DNA of 64,000 bases from Allacma fusca (Eukaryota; Arthropoda; Collembola; Symphypleona; Sminthuridae), in the NCBI GenBank assembly GCA_947179485.1, contig OX359249.1, positions 12,710,001 through 12,774,000 on the forward strand, in the 5' to 3' direction. Position numbers and translations under genes: made by a program. The notes under the pieces are model-generated. The model was given only the letters and a program-made list of their open reading frames with translations. It made no database searches and had not been told where the DNA came from. Shown one piece after another: positions 23,401 to 32,773 of the stretch (its first letter is position 1; each line of letters starts with the position of its first letter).

Positions 23401-24285
23401 TCCAGGTTTATTAGGGTTGGTCACACCAAATTGAGGTATATAGTAAGTCTTCGACGACCTTACTGATGCCTCTTCTATTGTCAATTTCCGTGCATAACCT
23501 TTTAAGATGAAGTCTTCAATCTTCTCACTGTAAAGTTTTGAAAAACTTGCATCACGGTCCATTTTCTTCTCGACACAATAAAGTCTTCGTAAAGCTGTTG
23601 GTCGACTATCAGGCAATACTATTGATTCATCCCGCCACAGCAGGCCGGTTTCGAAACGCTCACCGATGCGGCGAGTAGTTCGCTCCATAATCTCCAACGA
23701 TAACTTATCTTCTCGTGATCGCGGTTTCTCTTCAATTAATCGTACCCCAAATGATTCAGTCGAAAAGGAACTCTTCACAATTCGATTCAATTCATCATCA
23801 CCACCTGGTTGACATACATGACAAGAAACCCATTCATTTAATCGTTTACCAATCGGAATATTCCCATGAACTACCCAACCAAGACGAGTACGTGTAGCAA
23901 CGGGACCCTTCCACGAAGCATGCTTCGTTTGCAAAGCTAATATCAGCATTATATTGTCTTGTCCAATGAGCATTTTTGGAATGACACGATGCATCGATGT
24001 GAAATCGACATTATCCAAATGTGGCCAAGATGATCTAAGCTTTTCCATATCAATTGAATGCATAGGTAGTGACATCGTATTGGTAGTTCTTACGTCTTGC
24101 AATGTATACGTTTTACATTTCCGATTGACACCACAAATATCTACAGCAACTCTGCACGAAGTAGGATCATGTGATGTACTGTCATTTGTCCACTGAATGC
24201 AAAGCGGGTCATTTGGACCAATTAAACCGAGATCATTTGCTAATACATCATCAATCATAGTAACCGTCGCTCCGTCATCCAACAT
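20305..24285 (-). CDS. pol: BEL retrotransposon pol (protease, RT, RNase H, integrase)
   Basis: A 1,326-residue frame. Domains in order: aspartic protease with D-D-G-A-T at residues 3-7; reverse transcriptase with YMDD near 420; RNase H with FCDAS near 607; integrase zinc-binding H2C2 region (GHHGLE...CQYC, ~917-955); integrase core with GLDFFG, SDNGTNF near 1,045 and SWERLV near 1,098; and a C-terminal VGDIVLVLD segment. The apparent ATG is simply the first Met after the gag stop, and open frame continues upstream to that stop. The last ~30 residues come from the inserted hAT MITE, not the retrotransposon. Otherwise the frame is uninterrupted, consistent with a young copy. Confidence 0.95.
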   Translation of the reverse strand: MLDDGATVTMIDDVLANDLGLIGPNDPLCIQWTNDSTSHDPTSCRVAVDICGVNRKCKTYTLQDVRTTNTMSLPMHSIDMEKLRSSWPHLDNVDFTSMHRVIPKMLIGQDNIMLILALQTKHASWKGPVATRTRLGWVVHGNIPIGKRLNEWVSCHVCQPGGDDELNRIVKSSFSTESFGVRLIEEKPRSREDKLSLEIMERTTRRIGERFETGLLWRDESIVLPDSRPTALRRLYCVEKKMDRDASFSKLYSEKIEDFILKGYARKLTIEEASVRSSKTYYIPQFGVTNPNKPGKIRPVFDAAAKSQGVSLNDSLFKGPDMLNPLPAVLMRFRQKLIAAIGDVKEMFPQIKIRKADQDAQRFLWRGERRSGEPDEYIMDSMVFGAACSPASANFVKNKNAEEFKDEFPMVYDATVRNTYMDDHLDNGFNVEDFSKHLTDVIEVYRRGGFQICNWVCNSKEVLELIPEGLRSKGFVDLSKDPENPCERVLGLWWNALEDKFTFKLNFHKVNDDISNGSKIPTKREVLKLMMPIFDPMGFLAHFIIKVKILFQDIWRSGIQWDDDIPRLQQQKWLEWLDQLQDIAKFEIPRCYSSNLWLATSIQLHVFCDASEEAFAAVSYLRLEFQDAVEVCFLVAKTKVSPLKHLTIPKLELQAAVMATRLASTVKQELDVEIAETIFWSDSRTVLCWLRSDSRSWKQFVANRIGEILESTDVQQWKWVPTKENVSDEATRSGSDCDFSTSSRWLTGPSFLKDHPDNWPKENNTDPVDMPEDEMKKEYVHHIREAKKALLPNVERFSRWIRLIRVTAWVYRYFDNLVPKSRSIQELTVDELRRAEHLWWKEVQRSAFSGDLALLQKKQTLLKNSRLYNLSPFIDEDGVLRLQGRIGTVLNVDNNTANPVILDPSHRFTILLIEHMHTKCGHHGLETVICELRQNYWILNMRASVRKVFRNCQYCKLKSAKPILPMMADFPSCRLKRPEGAFTYTGLDFFGSIMVAVGRRHEKRYGALFTCMSVRAVHIEIAHFLSTDSAINAIRRFVARRRKPEHIYSDNGTNFRGASREMKEAMDGLDHTRIQAELTNIGTGIRWHFNPPASPHMGGSWERLVRSVKVALEVTLVNHTPTDEVLLTLMAEAELVVNSRPLTEVSVDPNDPQALTPNIFLNFPSVDATPPGEFSDTDLILRKSWRRVQRMADHFWSRWLKEYLPTLTRRTKWFKKVEPVKVGDIVLVLDKDAPRNTWPKGRVIHCHPGRDGQVRVVDVKIGEDVFRRPVARLCVLDVHKSGEKNTSFTEENIVTRVGVFFFKKTKQSGFFGLNRGFFGLNQVFLV
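20408..20419 (-). promoter_or_regulatory. Polypurine tract next to the 3' LTR
   Basis: Minus-strand GGAGGAGAATAT abuts the first bases of the 3' LTR (TGTTAC), now carried in the MITE's target duplication. It would prime plus-strand DNA synthesis. It also lies within the last pol codons. Confidence 0.7.
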
Positions 24286-24306
24286 CGCATGGGTGTGAAT
24301 TATTCC

Positions 24307-26013
24307 TTAAGGACCCATCAATTTAATTGGTAAGATGTTTAGTCCAACCTTTCGGGATTCCCACGTATGCCCTACAGTTTCTCCTACAGCTGGAACGACT
24401 GCAATAGAAACTTCTTTCTTCTTTTGTTGATCTCGATGCAACAACCGATGATGCATCTTATCACATCCATCAAGTCCACACGGTTTCGAATCAGTACAGT
24501 TATTTGAACGGTGACCTTTCTGAAGACAGCAAAAACAAAGCTTATTTGCAGCTACCAAATCCCATCGGCTCTTTTGTGGCAGCTTCTGAAATTCTTTGCA
24601 CGACTTCAACTGATGGCCTGACTTCTGACAACATAGACATAAATTATCATTATTTTCGATGACAGAAAAAACCCTTTTCTTATCTTTCGGCTTGTCATTT
24701 CGCTCTGCATCGGACTTGATGACTTTTGATGCTGCTGGCATTCTGCAAGCTGCTAATGATAATTTGCTCAGCCATTCCGAGAAATCTTCCAGCGTTGGTT
24801 CATTCGTAAATTCTGTTGCCCTCATGCACCAATTCATTTGCATTTGAACCGGCAATTTCTCCAGGATCTCTCTCAGCAGTAATGGATACATCAGGTATCC
24901 AGTCTGACCAAGCATTTTCGCCGTAGCTATAAGATGTGAGATCATGTTTGAGTAATAAATGTAAGTATCTGGCTTACTTTCATTTGGTGGTGGGGCATTC
25001 TTCACTTTGTAAACCAACTTCTCAACAATTTGGTCAGTTCTTCCAAACATGATCTCCAGAGTGTCGATAATTCGTTGGACATTCTCCGGCATTGTCAAAA
25101 TTGGTAGAACAGCTTCTCTTGCCTTCCCTTTGAGGGACTTCTGGAGTCGAACTAAATTTTCATCATCTGAGATGTCACAAATTTGTGTTGTTCGCTGAAA
25201 TTGAGAGAAGAACATCGGCCACTCATCAGTTTCGCCAGAAAAGAACGGCAAGTCTTTTGGAACTGATTGTCTTGTCAACATCTTGTCTATCCTCTTGGTG
25301 AGTTGCTTAACCGATTGATCGTTTACTAACGTTTCTTGAGCGACTCTGGCATCAATAGCATTGTGCGGTTCCTCACGATGGTGTATCTGACCATTACTTG
25401 ACATCACATCGGTTGCCTTGTCCATCAGCCATTTTCGTACATATTCTTTACGATCTGGCTTAGGTTCTTCGATGACCAATATCGAACGAACGGATGAACT
25501 ATCATCTTCATCATCAATTTCTTCTGCGATACACAATTTAGCGACCGCAAGTTGCTCTTTCATTAACTCATGCTTTCTAGCTAATTGCTTACGTCGAAGG
25601 TCAATTTCTAAAGCTTCCTGTTCTTCTTCTAATTTCACCATCTGTTGCTTAGTAAGAAGTTCGGCTTCCCGTTGCTTTCTTAAAACTGAACTCTTGATCG
25701 ACGAATTAGTCTTCTTACTTCTTGCTGTCTTCGATGATATTGAAGAAACAGCATCACACCTATCTTGGTGTTCACGAACAGTCACAGTACCAGGGTTCAT
25801 CATCTTCTCTCGATCAGCCAACATCTGTCGCCTTGGAGACGGAAGACCTCGAAACTGCGGAACTGCCCCTCGCACTCGCTGGCTTCTTCGTAGACCATCT
25901 GCTTCAACGGAAACGCCAGGAGTCGAGTAATTCTCCAGTGGATTTTCATCCATAGAACCAGCCGATCCGGTTCGAAGGACCATGTTATTTGACGCAGCAG
26001 TCATTATAGTCAA
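24307..26013 (-). CDS. gag: BEL retrotransposon gag polyprotein
   Basis: A 568-residue structural protein expected to assemble the particle and package the RNA. After a basic N-terminus there is a charged coiled-coil-like stretch (about residues 100-180, rich in K, E, Q and L). A DUF1759-type capsid-like region starts near residue 250 (LPFFSGETDEWPMFFSQF). Two zinc knuckles of CX2CX4HX4C form lie near 455-505 (CLCCQKSGHQLKSC, CFCCLQKGHRSNNC), followed by a Cys/His-rich CGLDGC...H segment. The first ATG is inside the LTR; a further ATG in the same frame spans the LTR/primer-site junction and another lies at residue 21. It ends at a TAA in the same frame as pol, so pol might need readthrough, or the stop may be a lesion. 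Confidence 0.93.
   Translation of the reverse strand: MTIMTAASNNMVLRTGSAGSMDENPLENYSTPGVSVEADGLRRSQRVRGAVPQFRGLPSPRRQMLADREKMMNPGTVTVREHQDRCDAVSSISSKTARSKKTNSSIKSSVLRKQREAELLTKQQMVKLEEEQEALEIDLRRKQLARKHELMKEQLAVAKLCIAEEIDDEDDSSSVRSILVIEEPKPDRKEYVRKWLMDKATDVMSSNGQIHHREEPHNAIDARVAQETLVNDQSVKQLTKRIDKMLTRQSVPKDLPFFSGETDEWPMFFSQFQRTTQICDISDDENLVRLQKSLKGKAREAVLPILTMPENVQRIIDTLEIMFGRTDQIVEKLVYKVKNAPPPNESKPDTYIYYSNMISHLIATAKMLGQTGYLMYPLLLREILEKLPVQMQMNWCMRATEFTNEPTLEDFSEWLSKLSLAACRMPAASKVIKSDAERNDKPKDKKRVFSVIENNDNLCLCCQKSGHQLKSCKEFQKLPQKSRWDLVAANKLCFCCLQKGHRSNNCTDSKPCGLDGCDKMHHRLLHRDQQKKKEVSIAVVPAVGETVGHTWESRKVGLNILPIKLMGP
25965..25982 (-). promoter_or_regulatory. Primer binding site, tRNA-Tyr type
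   Basis: On the minus strand TGGTCCTTCGAACCGGAT follows the LTR end directly. Its complement ends in CCA and implies an acceptor stem 3' strand TCGAAGG, pairing with a tRNA that starts CCTTCGA. That start is characteristic of animal tRNA-Tyr. Reverse transcription would be primed here. Confidence 0.8.
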
Positions 26014-26786
26014 TCGGGTCGGTTAACTTGTCTATGAAACTCAAATATATAGGATTACGAAGGACCACCACAGAGTAAGCTGTGGACTTCAATTTAAATA
26101 CAAGTTAAAGTTGTAAGCTTTAACTACAGCTATCTTTAGCTTCGTGAGATTACGATTATTTTCACTTGCAATCACTTTTACTACAAAATGAAAAAGTAAG
26201 AGAAATCAGAAGCACATCCGTCTTTGATAAACTCTAAAAGCAATCTGATCTTTATTTCATTTCTACTATCAATCATAATATCATTGCATCAATTTGATTA
26301 CATTGTGAATTAGTAAATTACCAATCATATTATTGCATAACTTTAAATTATTACATTTGATTTTATAATCAATTTCATTTCATATCAATAGTACATTTTG
26401 CTAAATTTTAACAATCCAGACTAATTTACATTAAATGTTTACTTAAATCAAAGGATACTAAATTTCCACTGCTCCGACAATACAGTGCAATGGCTCATTT
26501 TAAAGAGCATTTAATTCTAAACAAAACTGTCCGAAATTATATTATTATAATTACAATTATAATAATTATCTTCATTAGTAATACATTCTATTAATCTGAA
26601 TTACTTACAATATTACCCCATAAACCCAAAGGATACTAAAGTACCATTGCTCCGACAATACAGTGCAATGGCTTATTTTAAAGTGCATTTTATTCTACAC
26701 AAAACTGTCCGAAATCATGCTCCTATACATACAATTATAATACTTATCTAATTTCTAATAAATACTATTATTCTGCGCCAGTAACA
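25983..26786 (-). repeat. 5' LTR of the BEL element (804 bp)
   Basis: Second LTR, including the same internal duplication (26,450 and 26,628). It is followed at 26,787-26,791 by AGAAT, matching the duplication on the other side. The gag reading frame opens inside its last 31 bp. Confidence 0.95.
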
Positions 26787-26791
26787 AGAAT
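26787..26791. other. Target-site duplication, right copy (AGAAT)
   Basis: Five bases directly after the right LTR, identical to 18,626-18,630. Confidence 0.88.
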
Positions 26792-28380
26792 TTTCAACTT
26801 GAATTAAGACAAAATTCCTGGTAATTACCTTTGAGCGCTTTTCTTTATAACTGCTCCAGAAATTACTCCTTTGTCAGTTGAAACACGAATTGAATCAAAT
26901 CCTACACTTCTTTTGTGGGCTAGAGTTCATAGCAATCGTTTTGTGCCACCCTTTACAAGAACTACGTGGTAGAGTCTCAAATACCTCAGGGTCAGGAGTG
27001 CTCGACGATGTGATATTACCATAAAAATAATAAACACGACAACATTTTATGACGAGTTATTCAAAGTTGTTGATCTTTTGCGGTAAGACAGCAATCAAAA
27101 TAGAATGCTTATTACAGAACTCTTACTATCATCAACACTACACCGTGTCACTCTTAAAAATACAGAATTTGCTTTGAACACACAACACTCGCATACTATA
27201 ACTAACAGTAAGCCAAGTCTACATTACATTAAGTCCAAATGTTTTACATGAAACATTTGTCCAACATTGTACAGCTACAATCTACGATCACAAGAAGTAA
27301 GAAAAATTGTCGGCAAAGAATATCAAAATGAAATACCTCCAACATTTCCCCAAAATTGAACTATCAAAATTCCATCAAATATTTAGCAATATTGCAAACA
27401 TCTACAAATATTAAAATGATTCATAATTACCATAATAATTTGGCAAAATATTGACAACACTAGTAATTCACCATTCAAATTTAGCCATGTTTTGCCAACA
27501 TATTGTATAAAAAGTTTCTTACTAAAAAAAAGTTCAAATTTTCCAGAAAAGGGCAAATATACTTATATTTAGAAATACATGCCAGTTTAATAATAAAAAG
27601 TATACAGGGTGACCTACAATATAACGAACCCCTTTATAATATCGTTGTCACTACAGTGAACACTCACTCCTTTAAAAGATAGCTTTTGCAAGGACCCACT
27701 TTTTAGGACATTCCCCTCTAACCACTAATTTGCTGTAGAAGAGCTTTCATTATAACTCAAATCTTCATGCTTTTAGGGATGTAATTATAACGCAAGTACA
27801 CTAGACTGTATGGGGCACACTTTTCCGTGAAATTCCCATCTACGACCATGTAAGCCCTGTTAAGATGATCCTGTGAAGACTCAAATCGGTAACTCAAAAT
27901 ATTTCCGTACTAAGTCTCGTTTTTCTCATTGTCGTTTTTTCTAAAACTTGGTATTTTGACAACCAAAATATTACAAGACATAACTGTAATATAAATAAGA
28001 AAAATTATGGATTTTCTAAGGATTTCATAACAAAATTTCTTTTCAGGCTAAAATCTTCGAAAATAATTTTGAACTACATTTACTATATAATAATTGACCT
28101 GCGTGTGAAATAAGTATTGACAAATGTGAGATACGATTCCTTATTTTTTTTAGATCTACACTTGGTGTGACCTCTACCCTATGAAAATTAACACCATTGT
28201 TTGTACCTAATCACCAATGATTTTCCGTTGTAATGTTTTTATTTTTACGTTTTATATTTATAATAATATTATTCTAGGATTATTTTCAATTCTAATGTAT
28301 AATTGTTTATTAAAAACCCTTAAAATGCTTATCAAGGGGTTAAAAATTATATTTTGTATGATGTTGTTAAAATTGAGAAG
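26792..28380. other. Intergenic, no recognised gene
   Basis: AT-rich sequence between the BEL element and the large inverted repeat. The part near 27,610-27,830 has TATAACGAACCCC-like motifs reminiscent of DNA-transposon ends, but I could not pair termini. Confidence 0.5.
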
Positions 28381-28666
28381 TACTCTAAAATCAAAAAAAA
28401 ATTGGTGACAGCTTGTTAGTGAGTGATTGATTACCCACGGCTCCTCCCGTAAAAAATTGACCCATCCATACGCGCGAAAATCGTATCGCAATGTTTTTCC
28501 ATTGCGAGAGCAAAGGATTTCTAGATCAATAGATTTCTATCGCAATGGAAAAACATTGCGATACGATTTTCGCGCGTATGGATGGGTCAATTTTTTACGG
28601 GAGGAGCCGTGGGTAATCAATCAATCACTAACAAGCTGTCACCAATTTTTTTTTGATTTTAGAGTA
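28381..28666. repeat. Near-perfect inverted repeat, 127-bp arms, 32-bp loop
   Basis: Left arm 28,381-28,507 and right arm 28,540-28,666 are reverse complements with one mismatch that I can find; the spacer is 32 bp. The outer ends read TACTCTAAAATC and GATTTTAGAGTA, so a TA could be the target duplication of a foldback or Tc1/mariner-like MITE. A transcript would form a very stable hairpin. It sits ~370 bp upstream of the YJU2 start codon. The similar open frames on both strands here are only this symmetry. Confidence 0.93.
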
Positions 28667-29034
28667 TGTGTTCATTCATTCAAACCACCTTCAATTTCTC
28701 GGGACAAGCCCCTGGCAGTATACTAGGCCCGTTACATTATCATGTGGTTGGTGTGGTTACGCGCCAAATTTCAAAGTGAACGTATCCAATCCAGGGATTT
28801 TTTTTTTGAGGAGCAAGTGGACACAACACACACGTAGATTCCTCCAAAACAGTACCGAAACTATCGAAGGTACATACTGTAGTCAATAATATCACCAGAA
28901 TACATTCACATTGACTTCCTGTTGAGTGTGATCAAAGATAACTTTGAGTCTTGTGTGTTTTAGTTTGTCAGGTGGTTTTTATTGAGAAATTAAGTTGTTG
29001 TTATTGATTTTGGGTCGACTGGAGAAATTCAAAA
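28667..29034 (+). promoter_or_regulatory. YJU2 upstream and 5' untranslated region
   Basis: The 368 bp between the inverted repeat and the YJU2 start codon must contain the promoter and leader. I see no obvious TATA box close to the gene and cannot place the transcription start. Confidence 0.4.
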
Positions 29035-30400
29035 ATGTCTGAACGTAAAGTTTTGAATGTAAGTTCCGTATACAGTTCAAGTTTAAATTATTAGCTGAAT
29101 AGTTTGAGTAATTTAGGATCATTGAATTACTATGATCTGTATAAGTTCACAAAATAGCATATTTGTGTGAATATTTGTTATTTATTTTGTTTATTTTGTA
29201 TATTAGTATATTTAAATGTGTAAATAATGTATTTTGTGATAATCAGACTGTAATTGTTGTTTTGATTGTGTGTGCTTAATTTAACAGAAATACTACCCGC
29301 CGGATTTTGACCCTTCAAAAATCCCCAGAGTTCGTCAGTCGAAGAATCGTCAGTTCACGGTTCGGTTGATGGCACCGTGTAACATGAGATGTAATACTTG
29401 TGGAGAATACATTTACAAAGGGAAAAAATTTAATGCACGGAAAGAAGATGTTGAGAATGAAACATATTTGGGGATTCGAATTTACCGTTTTTATATCAAG
29501 GTACTAATCTTGTTTTATTTCCTAATTTTAGGGGTGTTTGGTGTGTGGAGTATTACATCCATGGGCTTCAATAAGGGTAGTGAAACGACGATGAATAATA
29601 ATTCATTTGTATTTATTGTAGTGCACTCGGTGCTTGGCGGAAATATCCTTCAAGACGGATCCACAGTCGACGGATTATATTATTGAAAATGGTGCAACAA
29701 GAAATTTCATGGCATTGAAACTAGCTGAGGAACAAGCTATGAGGGAAGAGGCTGCTGAAAGGGAAGAGGAAGCCACTAATCCGATGAAATTACTTGAAAA
29801 GCGTACCCAGGCTTCTCGTCATGAAATGGCTGTGCTGGAAGCACTGGAAGAAGTCAAAGAGCTTAATCAACGTCACGTGAGGCCTGATTTTGAAACTATG
29901 CTGGAGAAATATGACGAGTTGAGACAACTTGATGCCCAGCAACAAGAAGATGATGATGAAGCATTTATAAAGTGAGTGAGGATTAGAGAATTATTACTGA
30001 TTGGTGTGTGTGTCAGTGCATAAAATTGTTTCTTATTGATATTTGTCTTTTCAGAGCCGCCTTTGCTGAGGAAACTGGTTTTATCAAGCGGATTGAAGAT
30101 GAAAGTGACAGCAGTGACGAAGAGGCTTCAAAGCCCAAAAAATCTTTCGTTATTCCCCCGAACCCCACCGATATATTGACCGTAGAATCTAAGCCTTTAC
30201 AGAATTCAGGGACGAAACCCAAGAATGAAGAGAAGAGCATAGGGTTAATGAAAATAAATAAAAACTCCTTGGTAAAACGGAAGGTTCCTAATGCGGCACA
30301 ACCTTCGACACCAGAGCCTATTATTGTCAAAGCTCCGCCCAAACCAACTGCGTTGAGCTTATTAGGTGGCTACGATTCCAGTGGCTCTGGTTCAGAATAA
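29035..30400 (+). CDS. YJU2: YJU2/CCDC94 splicing factor (4 exons, 310 aa)
   Basis: Exons 29,035-29,058, 29,288-29,500, 29,622-29,971 and 30,055-30,400; all introns are GT..AG and phases join cleanly. The product is a CWC16/YJU2 family protein, a Prp19-complex-associated spliceosome component that in yeast promotes the first catalytic step; it acts in the nucleus. It starts [20 protein letters not shown], the family's hallmark. Zinc-binding Cys pairs are C43/C46 (CNTC) and C80/C83 (CTRC). A GATRNF motif and an acidic coiled-coil middle follow ([11 protein letters not shown]...), then a Ser/Asp-rich and proline-rich tail ending in [13 protein letters not shown]. Length is close to that of other animal CCDC94 proteins. 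The start is fixed by the conserved N-terminus although exon 1 holds only eight codons. Confidence 0.96.
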
Positions 30401-30519
30401 GTTCTAAAAGCATGATTTTTCTAGTGCTTCTTCGGCTTCGTATGAATTATTTTACAATCCTATGATATCTGTAAACCTGTTTCAAGTTTTTATTTAATCC
30501 ATCTCTATTCGTACTAGAA

Positions 30520-30525
30520 AATAAA
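30520..30525 (+). terminator. Candidate polyadenylation signal of YJU2
   Basis: AATAAA about 120 bp after the YJU2 stop codon, followed by a T-rich stretch. This is the first canonical hexamer downstream. Confidence 0.55.
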
Positions 30526-31154
30526 ATAATATTTTTGTCAAGCCTAGGTGCGAAATATATATACATACTCATACTTATTTACGCATGTAGTAATTGTTAC
30601 AGATTGGTATTGGACAGGTCGGAAACTCGTCACAGAATCAACCTTATAAGCAGTTAGCAGATAGGGGGAGTTACTGTTTCTTTAATTTGGTTAGGTCGGG
30701 TCGTTAGAAAAGGTTAACAGGTGGTACTTATTTAAGGATTTTTTAGATTCCTCTGCCGATGAATAATTATACTATAATAATTTTTGTACTACGCACACAC
30801 TACCTATTATAACTGCCCTTAACTTCCACTTTCGCATCAGAACGTTTTGTGGGTAATGAATTACATTTGTGTACGACAGTAACCTGGAATCCATACTTTG
30901 TTCAAATACATGCATTTATCTACTTACTGTAGCTGTAAAGTTAATTCTGTGGTGGCGTAGAGGGAATAAGACCGTGTCAGGTATTAAATACTTTTAACTT
31001 TCGAGTGTTAATATATTCGTTGCAACGTCTCAAGTCTTCCTGTCAGGGTGACTTCCACATTTTGGAGTTTCGTAAGTATTAAATTTCCTAGAAATACTGA
31101 ATAAATTGAGAGGTTTCCAACTTTCCTGATTGCAGATGCAGATTTGAAGGAACG
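30526..31154 (+). other. Intergenic region and probable untranslated first exon of the Maelstrom-like gene
   Basis: No open gene. A good donor (C|GTAAGT at 31,072) and acceptor (TTGCAG ending 31,135) delimit a 64-bp intron just before the first coding exon, so the sequence before 31,072 is probably a 5' untranslated exon. I found no HMG-box coding sequence here. Confidence 0.5.
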
Positions 31155-32773
31155 ATGGCTTCCAAGAAATTAATGGATAAAAAATCACTCGACACCAAAC
31201 TTCATAATTTTCGCTACCAAGCGGACATTGTACGGGGAGATGTGACAGAATTTTTGCAGGGGGACATACCCGAAATTCCAGTTGTAATTGTCAACTTTAA
31301 TGTTTACTGCCCCATTGCTTACTCTGCCCAGCGTTACCACCTGCCTGGGGAAATTGCGCTGGTAGCATTTACCATCACTGATGGAATCATAGATTTCTTC
31401 TCCACTTACGTTGATCCAGGTAAGGGGAAATAATTCTTGATTTAGATACTAAATTATTCATGAGTTCAATTTCACTGCCCTTCCGAATTCCAAGCTGGAT
31501 ATAATGTTAAATTGTATTTTTATGTGTCTCAGGATTTGTCCCTACTGGTTGCAGGAGTGACGTCAATGATTCAATTCGACTAAAAGGGTTGCAACTCCCA
31601 GGGTACGATCCAAAGCTGCAAGACTTGAATGCCCTCGTAAAGAATATTGATGAGTTCATGCGTAAAGTAAGAGTATTATTTTGGTTATTCTCCTGGATTA
31701 AGGCTGCATTACAAATTACATGATAGTTTTTTATTCAATTCAATGCATATTTGTATTTATTACTGGGAACTACTTAATTTTTAATCTATCTATCTATTTA
31801 TCTACTTAATTTCTTAACTTCCAGTATTCCCTGAGCACAACCAAAGAGTGGCCACCAATGTTTTGTATGGAATCGGAAATGAAACCATTTTATGGGTGCA
31901 TGGACTGGTTGTACACAACAACCAAAAATACAAGTAAAGTACTACTCGTGAGAAACGCGATCAACTGCTCAACATGTCAATAATTATTATTGTGCTTTGA
32001 ACGTTCCCGTATTTTGGAATTTGATACACGGTGATAAGTAGTATTATGAACTAAATAACATGTTGATTTAATTTATGAATTTGTTCCAGATCCTCCAGAA
32101 GAATTTCGTTTGAGACCTTTGGAAATGTATTTGCAAAGAGCGTCCGTTCTCGGGCGTATTTTCCGGGATTCCGAAGATGGCATTGAGCAAGTGGAAGAAT
32201 CCCAAGACGTTAGAGATATTAGGGAACGGATGACGACCATGTTTGGTATTGGTCAGGATTTGGTGCCAGTTGTGTCTAGTAGGAGTGGTGATGGTCTAAT
32301 TAGATTCGAAGAACGGCGTTACCCTCTCACTCCGGCAGAAAGGTTACTGGTGACAATAGGGAAATTCACGGACGAAAAGCATGCTGTGGAATACTTGAGG
32401 TCTACGTATAATGCTTATAACGAACAATTGGCCTGTGAGAATCACAGAAAGGTATGAAATTAATTCGTGCTCATCGGGATGTGTCCGTTTTGTGCCTTGA
32501 GTTGTCCCTATAGTAGTTTAAAATGTTTTTCAAATGTGTGGGTCAAGTATTTCCATCCATAAATTTTGCCATGATGACGATTATTATTGCAGAGGGGTTT
32601 TAGGCGTGTGGTATTACACTGCAGGATTAAATTACCTATTTCCTGAGTATTTTTGTTTTGTGTAGGCTTGTGAGAACAACGAAGAAGGTTTGAACTATTG
32701 CTCAGAACTGGTGGTGAAACGACTGGCCATCAACTGCGTGGACGCCCTGAAGAGCCTTTTCCTAGAAGAGTGA
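31155..32773 (+). CDS. Maelstrom-domain protein, HMG box absent (5 coding exons, 325 aa)
   Basis: Coding exons 31,155-31,419, 31,533-31,666, 31,825-31,933, 32,090-32,451 and 32,666-32,773; every junction is GT..AG and in phase. The protein matches the MAEL domain (RNase H/DnaQ-like fold) of Maelstrom, a piRNA-pathway factor in germ-line nuage and nucleus. Telling segments are VVIVNFNVYCPI (residues 43-54), YHLPGEIALVAFT (61-73), YVDPGFVP..., MYLQRASVLGRIF, and a C-terminal ACENNEEGLNYCSEL block (291-305) corresponding to the family's Cys/His zinc motif. Animal Maelstrom normally has an N-terminal HMG box; this frame starts at MASKK with none. The His expected between the last two Cys-motif positions appears as Asn. 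Either a Maelstrom paralogue or a lineage-specific form, so I give no symbol. Confidence 0.78.

Larger units (their letters stand above)
18631..26786 (-). mobile_element. BEL/Pao LTR retrotransposon, nearly full length
   Basis: A complete element in reverse orientation: 5' LTR at 25,983-26,786, primer site, gag, pol, polypurine tract, 3' LTR at 18,631-19,434. LTRs are both 804 bp, start TGTTAC and end AATAACA. I found about five differences between them, indicating recent insertion. Both outer flanks carry AGAAT, a 5-bp target duplication. Domain order PR-RT-RNaseH-INT with D-D-G protease, YMDD and DUF1759-type gag places it in BEL/Pao. Possible defects: an in-frame stop between gag and pol, and a MITE inserted at the pol/3' LTR junction. 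Confidence 0.95.

Noticed and set aside
25418-25930. 170-codon plus-strand ORF opposite gag
   Set aside because: Antisense shadow of the gag coding sequence; Ser-rich with no domain.
27605-27835. Possible second pogo/Tigger-like element (TATAACGAACCCC motif)
   Set aside because: No paired inverted termini or TA flanks could be found.
28258-28726. Similar ORFs on both strands near 28.3-28.7 kb
   Set aside because: Explained entirely by the inverted repeat.
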